Positions 44,134-55,487 of a DNA stretch of 64,000 nt are shown here, one piece after another (the first letter of the stretch is position 1; every line of letters starts with the position of its first letter). The DNA is from Alphaproteobacteria bacterium (GTDB lineage Bacteria > Pseudomonadota > Alphaproteobacteria > Rickettsiales > SXRF01). The stretch spans positions 1 to 64,000 of the forward strand of contig JANYBV010000009.1 in assembly GCA_025360605.1 (NCBI GenBank), read 5' to 3'. The position numbers and the translations under genes were made by a program. The notes under the pieces were generated by a model. The model ran no database searches. It saw nothing but the letters and a program-made list of their open reading frames with translations, and was not told the origin of the DNA.

Positions 44134-45843
44134 ATGTATTCAATATTATATATTGTCTTGTGTCTGGCATTGGTTGCGGCTGCGATCAGGCCACTCGGTA
44201 ACTACATGGCTGCTGTCTATGATGATAAGGCGGGCTGGTTGGAAAAAACATTCGGCGGCTTTGAGCATGTGATCTATCGCGTATGCGGTGTGAATCCCTC
44301 TCAGGAAGTCGGCTGGCGTGGATATACCCTCGCGGTACTCGCGTTTGGATTGTTCGGATTCATACTGTTATTCACTATTTTTTCTGCACAGAGCCTGTTG
44401 CCTTTAAACCCGCAGGGATTTGAAGGGCTTTCACCGGATCTTGCTTTCAATGCGGCGATCAGTTTCATCACCAACACCAACTGGCAGAGTTATAGCGGCG
44501 AAAGTACGCTCAGCTATTTTTCACAAAGTGTTGGATGTGCTGTACAGAATTTTCTTTCGGCCGCAACGGGTATGGTTGTGGCGGTGGCACTGTTCCGCAG
44601 CCTGATCCGCAAGCAGGTGAAAACGCTTGGCAACCCGTATGTCGACCTGACGCGTAGCGTGTTATATATACTGTTACCTCTATCTCTGATATTCTCCATT
44701 ATTCTGGTGTCGCAGGGTGTCATTCAGAATTATTCGTCCTATGTCAGCTACATCCCCCTCGAAGGCAAAGATGCCATGCTGATCCCGCAGGGGCCTGTCG
44801 CCTCGCAGGTGGCGATTAAAATGCTTGGCAGTAACGGTGGTGGATTTTTTAATGCGAATGGCGCGTACCCGTTCGAAAATCCAACTCCATTTTCCAATAT
44901 GCTGCAAATCATCTCCATCTTGCTGATACCGGCAGCGTTTGCCTATACGTTCGGAGTAATGGTTGGTGACCGCCGCCAAGGGTGGATGCTGATTGCGGCA
45001 ATGACAATTATATTCATTCCGCTGATGGCGGTGTCGGTGATGAGTGAACAGTCTGCCAATCCTAAATTTGACTCGCATATTATCGACAGTTCTGCCGGTA
45101 ATATGGAAGGTAAGGAAATGCGTTTTGGCACCGTCAGTTCAGCATTGTGGGCGGCAGCGACCACGGCAACGTCTAACGGGTCGGTCAACGCGATGCATGA
45201 TTCCTTCACGCCGCTGGGCGGTCTGGTGCCTTTGCTGCTTATCCAGTTTGGTGAAGTAGTCTTCGGCGGTGTCGGCAGCGGTGCGTATGGTATGCTGATT
45301 TTTGTCTTCCTCACCGTATTCATTGGTGGGTTGATGGTGGGCCGCACACCTGAATTTATGGGTAAAAAACTCGGTGCGTTTGAAATCAAGATGGCTTCGC
45401 TGGTGATTCTTCTTCCGGCGGCATTAGTACTTTTTGGGACTTCTGCGGCGGTAATGACGGAAGCGGGCAGGGCAGGCATCCAAAATCCGGGCGCGCAGGG
45501 TTTTAGTGAAATTTTATACGCGTTTGCGTCAGCTGCGAACAACAATGGTAGCGCCTTTGCCGGACTGAGTGCCAACTCGTTTTTTTACAATATGCTCTTG
45601 GGTGTGGTCATGTTCATCGGCCGCTACTGGCTTATCATTCCCGTGCTGGCGATTGCCGGTTCGCTGGTGGGTAAAAATACGGTGCCGGTCAGCGCAGGAA
45701 CCATGCCCACCCATACGCCTATGTTCACCTCGATGCTGGTAGGCGTGATTGTGCTTATCGGCGTGCTTACCTATGTGCCCGCGCTGGCGCTGGGGCCGAT
45801 GGTGGAGCATTTACATCTGATGCATGCAGCAGGTAACCCATGA
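44134..45843 (+). CDS. kdpA: Potassium-transporting ATPase subunit KdpA
   Basis: KdpA selects and channels potassium ions in the inner membrane. I chose ATG 44134 because the product (569 residues) then begins [29 protein letters not shown], typical of KdpA; an in-frame TTG at 44095 would overlap kdpF. Selectivity-filter segments such as [16 protein letters not shown] and [19 protein letters not shown] are present. It overlaps kdpB by four bases. Confidence 0.96.
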   Translation: MYSILYIVLCLALVAAAIRPLGNYMAAVYDDKAGWLEKTFGGFEHVIYRVCGVNPSQEVGWRGYTLAVLAFGLFGFILLFTIFSAQSLLPLNPQGFEGLSPDLAFNAAISFITNTNWQSYSGESTLSYFSQSVGCAVQNFLSAATGMVVAVALFRSLIRKQVKTLGNPYVDLTRSVLYILLPLSLIFSIILVSQGVIQNYSSYVSYIPLEGKDAMLIPQGPVASQVAIKMLGSNGGGFFNANGAYPFENPTPFSNMLQIISILLIPAAFAYTFGVMVGDRRQGWMLIAAMTIIFIPLMAVSVMSEQSANPKFDSHIIDSSAGNMEGKEMRFGTVSSALWAAATTATSNGSVNAMHDSFTPLGGLVPLLLIQFGEVVFGGVGSGAYGMLIFVFLTVFIGGLMVGRTPEFMGKKLGAFEIKMASLVILLPAALVLFGTSAAVMTEAGRAGIQNPGAQGFSEILYAFASAANNNGSAFAGLSANSFFYNMLLGVVMFIGRYWLIIPVLAIAGSLVGKNTVPVSAGTMPTHTPMFTSMLVGVIVLIGVLTYVPALALGPMVEHLHLMHAAGNP

Positions 45844-47933
45844 ACGCGACCCCCGCTAAAAAACCGGCAGGCAATCCCAATATGGCGAAAGCCGTCATTG
45901 GGGCATTTGCCAAACTTAATCCCAAGAATCAGCTGCGCAATCCGGTGATGTTCCTCGTGTATGTCAGCGCAATTGCCACCACGGGTATGTTTTTGTACGA
46001 ACAAACGAGTCATAAGTTGTTAGGCAGTGAGCCATCATGGTTTACGCTGTGGGTAACGCTGTGGCTGTGGTTCACCGTGTTGTTTGCCAATTTTGCGGAA
46101 AGTATTGCAGAAGGCCGTGGCAAGGCGCAGGCCGAGTCATTGAAGGCGCTCCGCAAGGAAGTTAACGCCAAGAAGTTACATCAGGCCTCTAACCATAATG
46201 ATTTTCAGATTGTATCTGCGTCCTCGCTAAAAAAAGACGATCTGGTCTTTGTGGAAGCAGGAGAGTTTATTCCGGGTGACGGTCAGGTGCTGGACGGTAT
46301 TGCCTCGGTGGATGAAAGTGCAATCACTGGTGAAAGCGCTCCTGTGATTCGTGAAAACGGCGGCGATTCCGATGCGGTAACGGGCGGCACGCGTTTGCTG
46401 TCGGACTGGCTGGTCGTCCGCATTACGGCCAATGCCGGCGAAAGCTTTATCGACCGCATGGTCAGCATGGTGGAAGGAGCTAAACGCCAGAAAACTCCGA
46501 ATGAAATTGCGCTGTCTATTTTGCTTGCTGCACTAACGATCATATTCCTGATGGCGGTGGCAACATTGCTGCCATTTTCCATTTTCAGCGTAGATATCAC
46601 CCATGCCGGTAAACCGGTGAGCGTTACGGTGCTGATTGCGCTGCTGGTATGTCTTGCACCCACCACCATCGGTGGTTTGCTCTCAGCGATTGGCATTGCC
46701 GGAATGAACCGTTTGCTCAAAGCCAACGTCATCGCATCTTCGGGCAGGGCGGTGGAAGCGGCCGGCGATGTGAACGTGCTGCTATTAGACAAAACGGGAA
46801 CAATCACCCATGGTAACCGGCAGGCGGAAGAGTTTTTCCCTGCCGATGGCGTAGCGATTCAGTTGCTCGCCGAAGCGGCGCAGCTGTCATCGCTGGCGGA
46901 TCAAACTCCAGAGGGAAAAAGCATTGTCACGCTTGCCCGCCGTAAATATTCCATGCCGGAAATGACCTCGGCTCCTGAGGGTAGCGAGTTCATCGAATTT
47001 TCTGCCGAAACACGTTTTTCCGGTATCAAAATTGGTGATCGAAAAATTCTGAAGGGTGCAGTAGATGCAATTGAAAATTGTATCAAGGCTTCCGGTGCAG
47101 TCCTGCCCGATCTGGTTCGCCGCAAGGTGGAAGAGGTGGGAAGGCAAGGTGGAACACCATTAGTAGTTGCTCAGATGGATAAGAAAAATGGTACGCGTGT
47201 ACTGGGCGTGGTGCATCTGAAAGACGTAGTGAAATCTGGCATTAAGGAACGTCTGGCAGATTTGCGCCGCATGGGCATCAAAAGTATCATGATTACCGGT
47301 GACAACCCGCTCACCGCAGCGGCGATTGCCACCGAAGCGGGTGTGGATGACTACCTTGCACAGGCGACCCCCGAAACCAAACTGAAGTTAATTCGCAAAA
47401 TGCAAAATGGCGGCGAGCTGGTGGCGATGGTCGGCGATGGTACGAACGACGCTCCCGCATTGGCGCAATCCGATGTTGCGGTGGTGATGAATTCGGGCAC
47501 GCAGGCGGCCAAGGAAGCAGGCAACATGATCGATCTGGATTCCGACCCGACCAAACTGATCGAGATCGTTGAAATCGGAAAGCAGCTGCTGATGACGCGC
47601 GGATCGCTGACGACCTTTTCGATCGCTAACGATATTGCCAAATATTTTGCGATTATTCCGGCGGCTTTTGCCAGCACCTATCCTGAATTATCCGGCCTTA
47701 ACATCATGCATCTTGCCTCTCCGGTGTCGGCGATGCTCTCGGCGGTTATTTTTAATGCACTGATTATCATTGCCCTGATTCCACTGGCGCTTAAAGGGGT
47801 GGCGTACCGTCCGGTCGGGGCGGCTGCCATGTTGCGCCATAATGTGATGGTGTATGGTGGTGGCGGTGTGTTGGTGCCGTTTGTAGGCATCAAGGCGATT
47901 GATCTGTTGCTGACGTTACTGGGGGCTGTATGA
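45840..47933 (+). CDS. kdpB: Potassium-transporting ATPase ATP-binding subunit KdpB
   Basis: KdpB is the P-type ATPase that powers Kdp. The 697 residues have the actuator TGES motif (ITGESAPVI), the phosphorylated Asp D317 ([10 protein letters not shown]), the KGA nucleotide site and the hinge [34 protein letters not shown]. The start overlaps kdpA and the end overlaps kdpC, each by four bases. Confidence 0.97.
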   Translation: MNATPAKKPAGNPNMAKAVIGAFAKLNPKNQLRNPVMFLVYVSAIATTGMFLYEQTSHKLLGSEPSWFTLWVTLWLWFTVLFANFAESIAEGRGKAQAESLKALRKEVNAKKLHQASNHNDFQIVSASSLKKDDLVFVEAGEFIPGDGQVLDGIASVDESAITGESAPVIRENGGDSDAVTGGTRLLSDWLVVRITANAGESFIDRMVSMVEGAKRQKTPNEIALSILLAALTIIFLMAVATLLPFSIFSVDITHAGKPVSVTVLIALLVCLAPTTIGGLLSAIGIAGMNRLLKANVIASSGRAVEAAGDVNVLLLDKTGTITHGNRQAEEFFPADGVAIQLLAEAAQLSSLADQTPEGKSIVTLARRKYSMPEMTSAPEGSEFIEFSAETRFSGIKIGDRKILKGAVDAIENCIKASGAVLPDLVRRKVEEVGRQGGTPLVVAQMDKKNGTRVLGVVHLKDVVKSGIKERLADLRRMGIKSIMITGDNPLTAAAIATEAGVDDYLAQATPETKLKLIRKMQNGGELVAMVGDGTNDAPALAQSDVAVVMNSGTQAAKEAGNMIDLDSDPTKLIEIVEIGKQLLMTRGSLTTFSIANDIAKYFAIIPAAFASTYPELSGLNIMHLASPVSAMLSAVIFNALIIIALIPLALKGVAYRPVGAAAMLRHNVMVYGGGGVLVPFVGIKAIDLLLTLLGAV

Positions 47934-48511
47934 ACCGATTACTGATATCGTTACGAAGCTCTGTGTGCCTGCTGTTCATCATGACAATCCTGCTGGGTGG
48001 TGTCTATCCGTTGGTGGTGACGGGTTTTTCACAAACTATTTTTGCATACCGTGCTAATGGCAGCCTGATTGAGCGTGCTGATAAATTTGTCGGTTCATCA
48101 TTGCTTGGGCAACAGTTCGACAATCCGAAGTATTTCTGGGGGCGCTTGTCGGCGACTACACCGGCTTACAATCCATCCGCATCATCGGGCTCTAATTTTA
48201 ATCCGGCCAATCCCAAATTACTCGAAACTGCTAATGCCCGTATTGCGGCATTACAAAAAGCCGATCCCCACAACAAGGCGCGCATTCCTGTTGATCTGGT
48301 AACGGCATCGGCCAGTGGCCTTGACCCGAATATTAGCGTTGAAGCCATGCACTATCAGTTGGCGCGCGTTGCCAAAGCTCGCGGTATGAAAGAAGAAGCT
48401 GTCGAAGCGCTGGCGGCAAAAGCCACCGTTGCGTCCTTTCTCGGCATCTTTGGCGGTGCTTACATTAACGTGCTGAAACTCAACCTTGCACTGGACGAAA
48501 GCAGTAAATGA
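47930..48511 (+). CDS. kdpC: Potassium-transporting ATPase subunit KdpC
   Basis: KdpC is the chaperone-like subunit with one membrane helix (residues about 14-34, [22 protein letters not shown]) and a periplasmic domain. [22 protein letters not shown] and the [29 protein letters not shown] signature identify it. The length of 193 is normal. kdpD follows after 82 bases. Confidence 0.96.
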   Translation: MNRLLISLRSSVCLLFIMTILLGGVYPLVVTGFSQTIFAYRANGSLIERADKFVGSSLLGQQFDNPKYFWGRLSATTPAYNPSASSGSNFNPANPKLLETANARIAALQKADPHNKARIPVDLVTASASGLDPNISVEAMHYQLARVAKARGMKEEAVEALAAKATVASFLGIFGGAYINVLKLNLALDESSK

Positions 48512-48593
48512 TAACTGTCAGGTGACAAGTGGTGATATTTGATGCAAAATCATACGCATCTGAAACCATTACACCGTTTTTACCAACTGCATC

Positions 48594-51308
48594 ATGACCG
48601 ATAAATCCCGTCCCGATCCCGATGAGCTGCTGAGCCGGATCTCCGCTGAGGAAACCGATGCGTCACAGTCTGGCAATCGTGGTAAACTCAAGATTTTCTT
48701 TGGCGCCTGTGCGGGTGTAGGTAAAACCTATGCCATGTTGTCGGCGGGCAAACAGGCGCTCACCGAAGAGCTGGATGTGGTGATAGGTTTGGTGGAAACC
48801 CATGGCCGCGAAGATACCAAAAAATTACTGGATGGTTTGCCCATCCTCCCGTACCGCGAGGTGCAGTACCGTGGTACGCTGATCAAGGAATTCGATCTTG
48901 ATGCTGCGCTTTTACGTAAACCCCAACTGATCCTGCTGGATGAGCTGGCACATAGCAATGCCCCTGGTTCACGGCACCCCAAACGCTGGCAGGATGTGAA
49001 TGAACTGCTGGATGCGGGTATCAATGTCTACACCACCATCAACGTACAGCATCTCGAAAGCCTCAATGACATAGTTGCCCGCATCACGGGCGTGTGGGTT
49101 AAGGAAACCATTCCCGACGCGCTGTTTGACAAGGCAGATGAAATCTCGTTGGTGGATATTCCCTCGGAAGAATTGCTCAAACGCCTGAAGGAAGGCAAAG
49201 TCTATATTGCGGCAGAGGCCAAGAAGCGCGCTGCCCAGAATTTCTTCAAAAAAAGCAACCTGATTGCACTGCGTGAATTAGCGCTGCGCCGCACCGCCGA
49301 GCGCGTTGACGCGTTGATGGATGTGTACAAAACCAAGGATGGCGGCGCGCAGGGCTGGAGTGGGGCGGACCGCATTCTGGTGTGCGTGGGGCCAGATAAC
49401 CTGTCGGGCAAGCTGGTACGTGTCGGTAAGCGCATGGCGGGTGGTTTAAAGGCCCAATGGTCGGCGGTGTATGTTGAAAACGAACGGCACTTCCGTCTGA
49501 GCAAGGAAGGGCAGGATGCAGTGCAACGCACGCTTCGCCTTGCCGAGCGCATGGGTGGTAAAACTGAAATTGTGCAGGGCCAGAAGGCCTCGGACGATAT
49601 TCTGGTGTATGCACGTGCCAACGGCATGACCAAGATCATCGTTGGCAAAACACAAAAATCCCGCTGGAGGGAAGTGTTGTCTGGTACGTTAGCCGATCAG
49701 CTGATTCGTGGTTCCGGCGATATCGACGTGTATGTAGTAACGGGTGATGTGGAAGACCGCAAAAGCCTGACGACGGCTTTCTGGAAATCCAACACACCTA
49801 TCCAATCGTATTTTCCAGCCATACTAATGACTGCGTTTTGCAACGGCGTGATGCTCATGGCACGTCCTTATGTGCAGTCGGTCGATCTGGTAATGGCGTA
49901 TCTTATTGGCGTTGTGTGGGTGGCGCTGAATTATGGCCGTGGCCCATCGCTCTTCATGACATTGCTGTCTGCGATCAGCATGAATTTCTTTTTCCTGCCG
50001 CCGTATTACACTTTCAAGGTGACGCAGGAGCAAGATGTCATCACGTTCGTCGCACTCGTACTTACGGGATTGATTATCGGTACGCAGAATGCGCGCTTGC
50101 GGATGCAGGCGATTTCGGCACGCCGCCGTGAAAAAAACACCTCCACTTTGTTTGCTATGAGCCGCGAGCTGACGGCCAACCGTGGTAAAATTACCCTTGC
50201 GCAGATTGCGTCCCAACACATGGCCGAGGTACTGGATAGCGATATCTTTATCTGGTTGCCCGATGCTAAGGGCCAATTGCATACGGTGGTGGCGGAAACC
50301 GAAACCGAGACACGCAGCATCGACCCTGTACGTGAAGAAAGTGTTGCCAACTGGGCGTTTACGCACCGGCAAAATGCCGGACTCGGTACAGATACGCTGC
50401 CTTCGGCGCGGGCGCTGTATGTACCGCTTATGGCATCGGGAAGCGTGGTCGGTGTGATTGGCGCTATGCCCCATGATTCTGATATACAGGCCTATCCCAG
50501 TGAAACGGTGGAGCTGCTGGAAGCATTGGCAACGATCAATGCATCCGCACTCGAGCGTGCCAATGCGGCCGAACTGGTGGAAAAAACGATTGTCGAATCG
50601 GAAAGCGAAAAATTACGCAACATTTTGCTGTCGTCCGTGTCGCATGATTTGCGCACACCACTGGCGGCGATTACCGGCGCTGCCAGCACCTTGCTGCTGG
50701 AAGGCGCTAAAATTACCGAAGAATATAAAACCGAACTGCTGCGCTCCATTCACGAAGAGGGCGCACGCCTCGCACGCATGGTGACGAATCTGCTCGACGT
50801 ATCCAGCCTTGAATCGGGATCGGTGAAGCTGAATAAAGAGCTTTATTTCATCGAGGAACTGATTGGTTCTGCCCTGATGCGCGTAGAGCCAAAACTGGGT
50901 AAACACAAAGTAGTTACCAGTATCGAACATGGCCTGCCGTTGCTGCGCATGGACGGCTTGCTGATTGAACAGGTGCTGATTAATTTACTTGAAAATGCGG
51001 CGGAATATACTCCTTCCGGAACCACGGTTACGATTTCTGCGTTGACCATCAAACCCGATATTCATGTGATCGTATCCGACAATGGTCCGGGGGTAGTGAA
51101 GGGTGAGGAAGAGCGTATCTTTGATAAGTTCTATACTGGTGGGGCCCATGAACCAAAATCGCAACAGCTCAAAGGCGGCGGTCTGGGGCTTGCGATCTGC
51201 CGCGGTATTATTTATGCCCATGGCGGCAAAATCTGGGCGCAGAATTCTCCGGAAGGCGGGGCTGTATTTACGTTTACCCTGCCAATTAAAACGCAGGAGG
51301 TGGAGTGA
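48594..51308 (+). CDS. kdpD: Osmosensitive potassium channel histidine kinase KdpD
   Basis: KdpD senses low potassium or high osmolarity and controls KdpE. The 904 residues have the KdpD N-terminal domain with a P-loop (GACAGVGKTYAML), a universal-stress-like domain around residues 255-380, four membrane segments (about 405-500), a GAF region, the phospho-acceptor H684 (SSVSHDLRTPLAAITGAASTLL) and the HATPase segment with GLGLAICRGI. The expected kdpE response regulator is not next to it: the following gene is a PAP2 phosphatase whose start overlaps the kdpD end. Confidence 0.94.
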   Translation: MTDKSRPDPDELLSRISAEETDASQSGNRGKLKIFFGACAGVGKTYAMLSAGKQALTEELDVVIGLVETHGREDTKKLLDGLPILPYREVQYRGTLIKEFDLDAALLRKPQLILLDELAHSNAPGSRHPKRWQDVNELLDAGINVYTTINVQHLESLNDIVARITGVWVKETIPDALFDKADEISLVDIPSEELLKRLKEGKVYIAAEAKKRAAQNFFKKSNLIALRELALRRTAERVDALMDVYKTKDGGAQGWSGADRILVCVGPDNLSGKLVRVGKRMAGGLKAQWSAVYVENERHFRLSKEGQDAVQRTLRLAERMGGKTEIVQGQKASDDILVYARANGMTKIIVGKTQKSRWREVLSGTLADQLIRGSGDIDVYVVTGDVEDRKSLTTAFWKSNTPIQSYFPAILMTAFCNGVMLMARPYVQSVDLVMAYLIGVVWVALNYGRGPSLFMTLLSAISMNFFFLPPYYTFKVTQEQDVITFVALVLTGLIIGTQNARLRMQAISARRREKNTSTLFAMSRELTANRGKITLAQIASQHMAEVLDSDIFIWLPDAKGQLHTVVAETETETRSIDPVREESVANWAFTHRQNAGLGTDTLPSARALYVPLMASGSVVGVIGAMPHDSDIQAYPSETVELLEALATINASALERANAAELVEKTIVESESEKLRNILLSSVSHDLRTPLAAITGAASTLLLEGAKITEEYKTELLRSIHEEGARLARMVTNLLDVSSLESGSVKLNKELYFIEELIGSALMRVEPKLGKHKVVTSIEHGLPLLRMDGLLIEQVLINLLENAAEYTPSGTTVTISALTIKPDIHVIVSDNGPGVVKGEEERIFDKFYTGGAHEPKSQQLKGGGLGLAICRGIIYAHGGKIWAQNSPEGGAVFTFTLPIKTQEVE

Positions 51309-52270
51309 GAATCCGCAGGTGGGTGCAGGCTTCACTGCGCAATACCACCGTTACGCTTCCGCCGAGACAATTCCTGATTAGCCGCTATCTCTGGTATGTT
51401 ATTTTCGCCATCGGCATTGTCGATGCCGTGTGGATAGGAGCTGCAGGGATGAGTGTGCATCCCAAGGTGTGGTTTTTTACCCTGCCTGTCACACTGGGTG
51501 GTTTAGCTATTGGTGCATTTTACCGGTATGTGCGCAAGGACGATATGATTTTCCTTTTTTCACAGTTGGGCTGCCAGCTGGTCATCGGTACTTTGGTGCT
51601 GGCCATGTTCAGCTATATCACAGCGCGGATGAACCTGCCGTTGCTGGACGAACAGTTCATCGCTGCCGATCATTGGCTCTTGTTTGACTGGCACGCATGG
51701 GTGGTCTGGCTGGACCAGTGGCCGGTTGCGATCAGGCTCCTGACGTTATGCTACAGCTCCTGCGAAGTACAGATGGTGATTCTGTTGCCGCTGCTTTTTT
51801 ACGTTCGCCAGACTGAACATATTCAGCGCTTCCTCATTGCTTTTTTATACAGTGGTATTGTCGTGATTATCCTGTCTACCCTTTTTCCGGCGGCGGGCGG
51901 GTATGACTATTATCATATAACACCGCAGCAATTAGCGCATGTGGATGTTGCCAGCGGAGCGCAGCATCTCAAGGATTTCATGGGAGTGCGCAATCACACC
52001 ATCACACAGATGCCATTCGAGATGAAGGGGCTGGTCACGTTTCCTTCGTTTCATGCGGCTTTGGCTTTGCTTCTGGTTTATGCCAGCCTGCCGCTTCGTG
52101 GTGTAGTGGTGGTAAGCTACGTCATTAACATGCTGATGCTGGTGTCTACCCCTGCAAACGGGGGACACTATCTGGTTGATGTGTTGTCAGGGCTAGTGAT
52201 CGCATGGCACAGCATTGCTGTTGCCAAACGAATATTGCCAGAATCAGGTGTTAAAAAACCGGATGTCTAG
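51305..52270 (+). CDS. PAP2-superfamily phosphatase, inositolphosphotransferase-like
   Basis: The 321-residue protein has about six membrane helices. PAP2 motifs are visible late: a [13 protein letters not shown] segment around residue 245 and [16 protein letters not shown] near the end, whose His residues form the catalytic pair. This matches the PAP2_3 (Aur1-like) group that acts on lipid phosphates. The start is GTG at 51305, overlapping kdpD by four bases. It converges with rpoZ, the two stops overlapping. Confidence 0.75.
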   Translation: MRIRRWVQASLRNTTVTLPPRQFLISRYLWYVIFAIGIVDAVWIGAAGMSVHPKVWFFTLPVTLGGLAIGAFYRYVRKDDMIFLFSQLGCQLVIGTLVLAMFSYITARMNLPLLDEQFIAADHWLLFDWHAWVVWLDQWPVAIRLLTLCYSSCEVQMVILLPLLFYVRQTEHIQRFLIAFLYSGIVVIILSTLFPAAGGYDYYHITPQQLAHVDVASGAQHLKDFMGVRNHTITQMPFEMKGLVTFPSFHAALALLLVYASLPLRGVVVVSYVINMLMLVSTPANGGHYLVDVLSGLVIAWHSIAVAKRILPESGVKKPDV

Positions 52271-52656
52271 TCTTCGGTTTCGATGTTCTCTTCGGAGAAT
52301 GACATGCTGTCTTCATTATCAACCGCTTCTTTTACGGTGATATGGGACGCGGCATCTTTAAATGCTTCTTCCACTTCAGCAGGAATTTCTTCACCCTTGG
52401 TGAGAAGTTTCTTATCTGCGATATCCGAGATAGGGCGTTTGAAAAAGCTCTGGATCAGGCCTTCTTCCAGCGCTTCGAGGCTGATGGTCTGGTCCGCGAT
52501 TTCGCGCAATGACACAACACCGTCTTTATCGTTGTCACGCTCAATGGTCAGGGGATTTCCCGAGGTGATCTGTTTGGCGCGGGTGGAAGCCAGCAACACC
52601 AGTTCAAAGCGGTTTGGGATGTGTAGAATGCAATCTTCGACGGTAACGCGAGCCAT
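52267..52656 (-). CDS. rpoZ: RNA polymerase subunit omega
   Basis: Omega helps fold and hold the beta' subunit and takes part in ppGpp binding in some bacteria. The 129 residues begin [30 protein letters not shown], followed by [17 protein letters not shown]. The C-terminal half is acidic and longer than in E. coli, which is common in alphaproteobacteria. Its stop overlaps the PAP2 gene by four bases. Confidence 0.94.
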   Translation of the reverse strand: MARVTVEDCILHIPNRFELVLLASTRAKQITSGNPLTIERDNDKDGVVSLREIADQTISLEALEEGLIQSFFKRPISDIADKKLLTKGEEIPAEVEEAFKDAASHITVKEAVDNEDSMSFSEENIETED

Positions 52657-52914
52657 CAGAAACTCCTAACTATATGCAGTATATTGAAATTTTTTGATTT
52701 AAGATTCAAAAAAGAGAGGCATACTATGCACTCTTCACCCTAAAATCAAGCGTTTTGATGGGATAATAGCACAGCTATAAGGCATAAATACGGTAAGTAT
52801 CAGAGTATTTTCCTTAAATTGCTGCTTGTGCGGAGTATCTAGGCACGATAAATAAGCATAGGTCGGGTGCCTGCGGGCATGCTGACCATGTAAAATGCTA
52901 CCTGAGTGTAGGGT

Positions 52915-53841
52915 ATGGAATCCACCAATAAACAAGAAACACAAACAAAATTACCTAAGCCTGACTGGATTAGAGTCAAGGCTCCTGTATCAAGGGAATT
53001 TCAGGCGACCCGTGACGTGATTCATGCGCTCAAACTGAACACCGTATGCGAAGAGGCGGCTTGTCCGAATATCGGCGAATGCTGGAGCCAGAAGCATGCC
53101 ACCGTCATGATCATGGGCGACACCTGCACACGCGCATGTGCTTTTTGCAATGTGAAAACCGGCGTGCCTGGCGCGCTCAATCCGCATGAGCCGGAAAATC
53201 TGGCGCAGGCGGTGGCTCAGCTGAAACTGAAACATGTGGTCATAACTTCAGTGGATCGTGATGATCTTGAGGATGGGGGGGCGAAGCATTTTGCCGAGTG
53301 TATCCTTGCCATCCGCGCGCGCGCGCCGGAAACAACCATCGAGGTGTTAACGCCGGATTTTCTCCGTAAAGAAAAGAGCATCGAGATTGTAGTCAAAGCG
53401 CGTCCGGACGTGTATAACCATAACATCGAAACAGTGCCGAGGCTCTACAAGGCCATTCGGCCAGGTGCGCGTTATTTTAATTCGTTGCACCTGCTGAAGA
53501 CAGTGAAGGAAATTGACCCGTCCATTTTTACTAAATCGGGTGTGATGGTAGGTCTGGGTGAGGAAAAAGAGGAAGTGCTACAGGTGATGGATGATTTGCG
53601 CTCTGCCGACGTTGATTTCATGACCATTGGTCAGTACCTGCAGCCGACACCTGCCCATGCGTTTGTTGAGGCATTTATTACTCCTGCTGAGTTTGAGGCT
53701 TATGGCCGTCAGGCACGTGCCAAAGGATTTCTGATGGTGTCGTCATCACCGCTGACGCGTTCATCATATCATGCGGGTGATGATTTTGCGATTATGAAAC
53801 AGGCGCGTGATAATCTTCTCAAAGCGTCATCCGCGTCATGA
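52915..53841 (+). CDS. lipA: Lipoyl synthase LipA
   Basis: LipA is a radical SAM enzyme that inserts two sulfurs into octanoyl groups on lipoyl domains. Both Fe-S motifs are clear: [13 protein letters not shown] (auxiliary cluster) and CTRACAFC (radical SAM cluster). [23 protein letters not shown] and [11 protein letters not shown] follow, and the C-terminal [11 protein letters not shown] supplies the serine ligand. The length of 308 fits. The stop overlaps the next gene by four bases. Confidence 0.97.
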   Translation: MESTNKQETQTKLPKPDWIRVKAPVSREFQATRDVIHALKLNTVCEEAACPNIGECWSQKHATVMIMGDTCTRACAFCNVKTGVPGALNPHEPENLAQAVAQLKLKHVVITSVDRDDLEDGGAKHFAECILAIRARAPETTIEVLTPDFLRKEKSIEIVVKARPDVYNHNIETVPRLYKAIRPGARYFNSLHLLKTVKEIDPSIFTKSGVMVGLGEEKEEVLQVMDDLRSADVDFMTIGQYLQPTPAHAFVEAFITPAEFEAYGRQARAKGFLMVSSSPLTRSSYHAGDDFAIMKQARDNLLKASSAS

Positions 53842-54305
53842 CGCGCCGTGGTTTTTATACCATGGGGTTGTGGCTTCCGGTGTCGTGGCCAGTGATAATT
53901 AGTCTGGGGGAAGCGTTTCTTCATGCCTTCACGTGGCACCAGATGTCACGCGTTTCAGGCCTTATTCTGATTTCTGGTTTGTTCGGTGGCATCCAGTACG
54001 TGTTGTTTGCTGCGCTGGTTAGTTTTAGGTTTGCCCATAAGGAAATGGATGCGATTGATCGTAGCAAATGGCTTATGCCAATGATTTTCGCTCCAATATG
54101 CAGTGGCGGGTTGTGGCTTTTTATTAAAGCCATCAGTATCAAAGCCAGCCAGCTTCAGGTTCGCACAGCGGAGATCGCTCCTATTGATCCCATGTCGGTG
54201 GTGTGGAACATCTTTATTTTTGTACTGGCGATTGGATACTGCTATCTCATCGTGTTGCATGCCCTGCTTTTTATTTTGGACAAGATTGGTTTTCTTGAGG
54301 ATTAA
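53838..54305 (+). CDS. Unknown four-helix membrane protein
   Basis: The 155-residue product has about four hydrophobic segments (residues 9-33, 39-64, 79-98 and 124-150). The loop between segments two and three is charged ([12 protein letters not shown]). I recognise no family. It overlaps lipA by four bases and is followed by the VIT1 gene after nine bases, so it is co-expressed with them. Confidence 0.55.
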   Translation: MTRRGFYTMGLWLPVSWPVIISLGEAFLHAFTWHQMSRVSGLILISGLFGGIQYVLFAALVSFRFAHKEMDAIDRSKWLMPMIFAPICSGGLWLFIKAISIKASQLQVRTAEIAPIDPMSVVWNIFIFVLAIGYCYLIVLHALLFILDKIGFLED

Positions 54306-54314
54306 GATCAGACT

Positions 54315-55004
54315 ATGAGTCTTCACCACGAGCATCATGTTAGTTCTTCTGCTGCCCTGCGCGATTTTGTGATCGGCATGTCGGACGGCCTGACGGTTCC
54401 GTTTGCTTTAGCGGCGGGGCTTTCCGGTGCTATTGATGCGTCCTCGCTGGTAGTGACGGCGGGCATCGCTGAAATTGCTGCAGGCTCCATTGCCATGGGG
54501 CTAGGTGGCTATCTGGCAGCAAAGACAGAAAAAGAACATTATGAAACCGAGCATAAACGCGAACTTCAGGAAGTAGAATTATTACCTAAAGTGGAAGCGA
54601 AAGAAGTGGCAGACATCCTTACCAATTTTGGGGTTCCGGACGCGGAGCTGCCGGTGGTGGTGTCGGCGATATGTGCGCATCCGGAAAAATGGGTGGATTT
54701 TATGATGCGCTTTGAACTAGGGCTTGAACGCCCTGATCCGCGCCGCCTGTTTCAAAGCCCGCTCATCATTGGAAGCGCCTATGCTGTCGGTGGTCTGGTG
54801 CCTTTGCTGCCCTACATGATTAATGCAAGTGCGGCCAAGGCATTACCGCTTTCGATCATCGTCAGCCTGATTGCGTTGGTTGCGTTCGGCGCGTTCAAGG
54901 GGTATTTTACCGGCCAGCGTGTGATCCGCTCGGCATTGCAAACCGCGCTGATCGGAAGTCTTGCTGCGGCGGCGGCATTTGTGATTGCCAAATGCGTGTC
55001 GTGA
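54315..55004 (+). CDS. VIT1/CCC1-family iron or manganese transporter
   Basis: The 229 residues match the VIT1/CCC1 family: RDFVIGMSDGLTVPFALAAGLSGA in helix 1, EIAAGSIAMGLGGYLAAKTEKEHYE in helix 2 and its metal-binding domain, and a C-terminal GYFTGQRVIRSALQTALIGSLAAAAAF. Such proteins move Fe(II) or Mn(II) out of the cytoplasm. It starts nine bases after the preceding membrane gene. Confidence 0.88.
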   Translation: MSLHHEHHVSSSAALRDFVIGMSDGLTVPFALAAGLSGAIDASSLVVTAGIAEIAAGSIAMGLGGYLAAKTEKEHYETEHKRELQEVELLPKVEAKEVADILTNFGVPDAELPVVVSAICAHPEKWVDFMMRFELGLERPDPRRLFQSPLIIGSAYAVGGLVPLLPYMINASAAKALPLSIIVSLIALVAFGAFKGYFTGQRVIRSALQTALIGSLAAAAAFVIAKCVS

Positions 55005-55051
55005 TGTGAGCGGTACGTTTTTTTAACAGAGTATAATGAAGCTACAAGCGT

Positions 55052-55483
55052 ATGAGTAAGAACTGGGTCTATCTGCTTGCGGTGATTGCGCTGCCTGTAC
55101 TGAGTGCCATCGTCAACTACACGCATTGTGACCAATGGCTGCTTTCGGTCAATCATGCGCGCGCTGCTTCGATGATTAATGCCATGCGTGCCAATGAACA
55201 ATTTCAGGCTTTCATCGGTGGGTGGGTGTTTCCTGTGTTTATTGCTTTGCTGCTGGTTTACTGGCTCGTTCAGGAAGACCGCTCCAATATCCCCATGCAT
55301 TTTGTCCTTTTACCATTGGCATACATTCCGTTCAGCATCGTGGGTTTTACATTGGTGAACGCAGAATTTCAGGTAAGTTACCTCTATTCCAATCCCCTGA
55401 TCATACTGACATTTGGCTATGCGTATGTGTTGTTTTGGTGGGGGTTTGTCTCGCTGTTCGAAAAACTTAAGCTGCTTGAGTAG
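55052..55483 (+). CDS. Unknown four-helix membrane protein
   Basis: A 143-residue protein with four predicted membrane segments (residues 5-22, 55-70, 82-104 and 113-135) and few charged residues. I see no known motif. It lies five bases before the COQ10/RatA gene. Confidence 0.55.
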   Translation: MSKNWVYLLAVIALPVLSAIVNYTHCDQWLLSVNHARAASMINAMRANEQFQAFIGGWVFPVFIALLLVYWLVQEDRSNIPMHFVLLPLAYIPFSIVGFTLVNAEFQVSYLYSNPLIILTFGYAYVLFWWGFVSLFEKLKLLE

Positions 55484-55487
55484 TGCT

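Noticed and set aside
51305-52270. kdpE expected after kdpD
   Set aside because: The product has PAP2 motifs and membrane helices, with no receiver or winged-helix domain.
52657-52914. Promoters for divergent rpoZ and lipA
   Set aside because: Several AT-rich -10-like boxes exist, but none has a convincing -35 at proper distance, so I do not mark a site.
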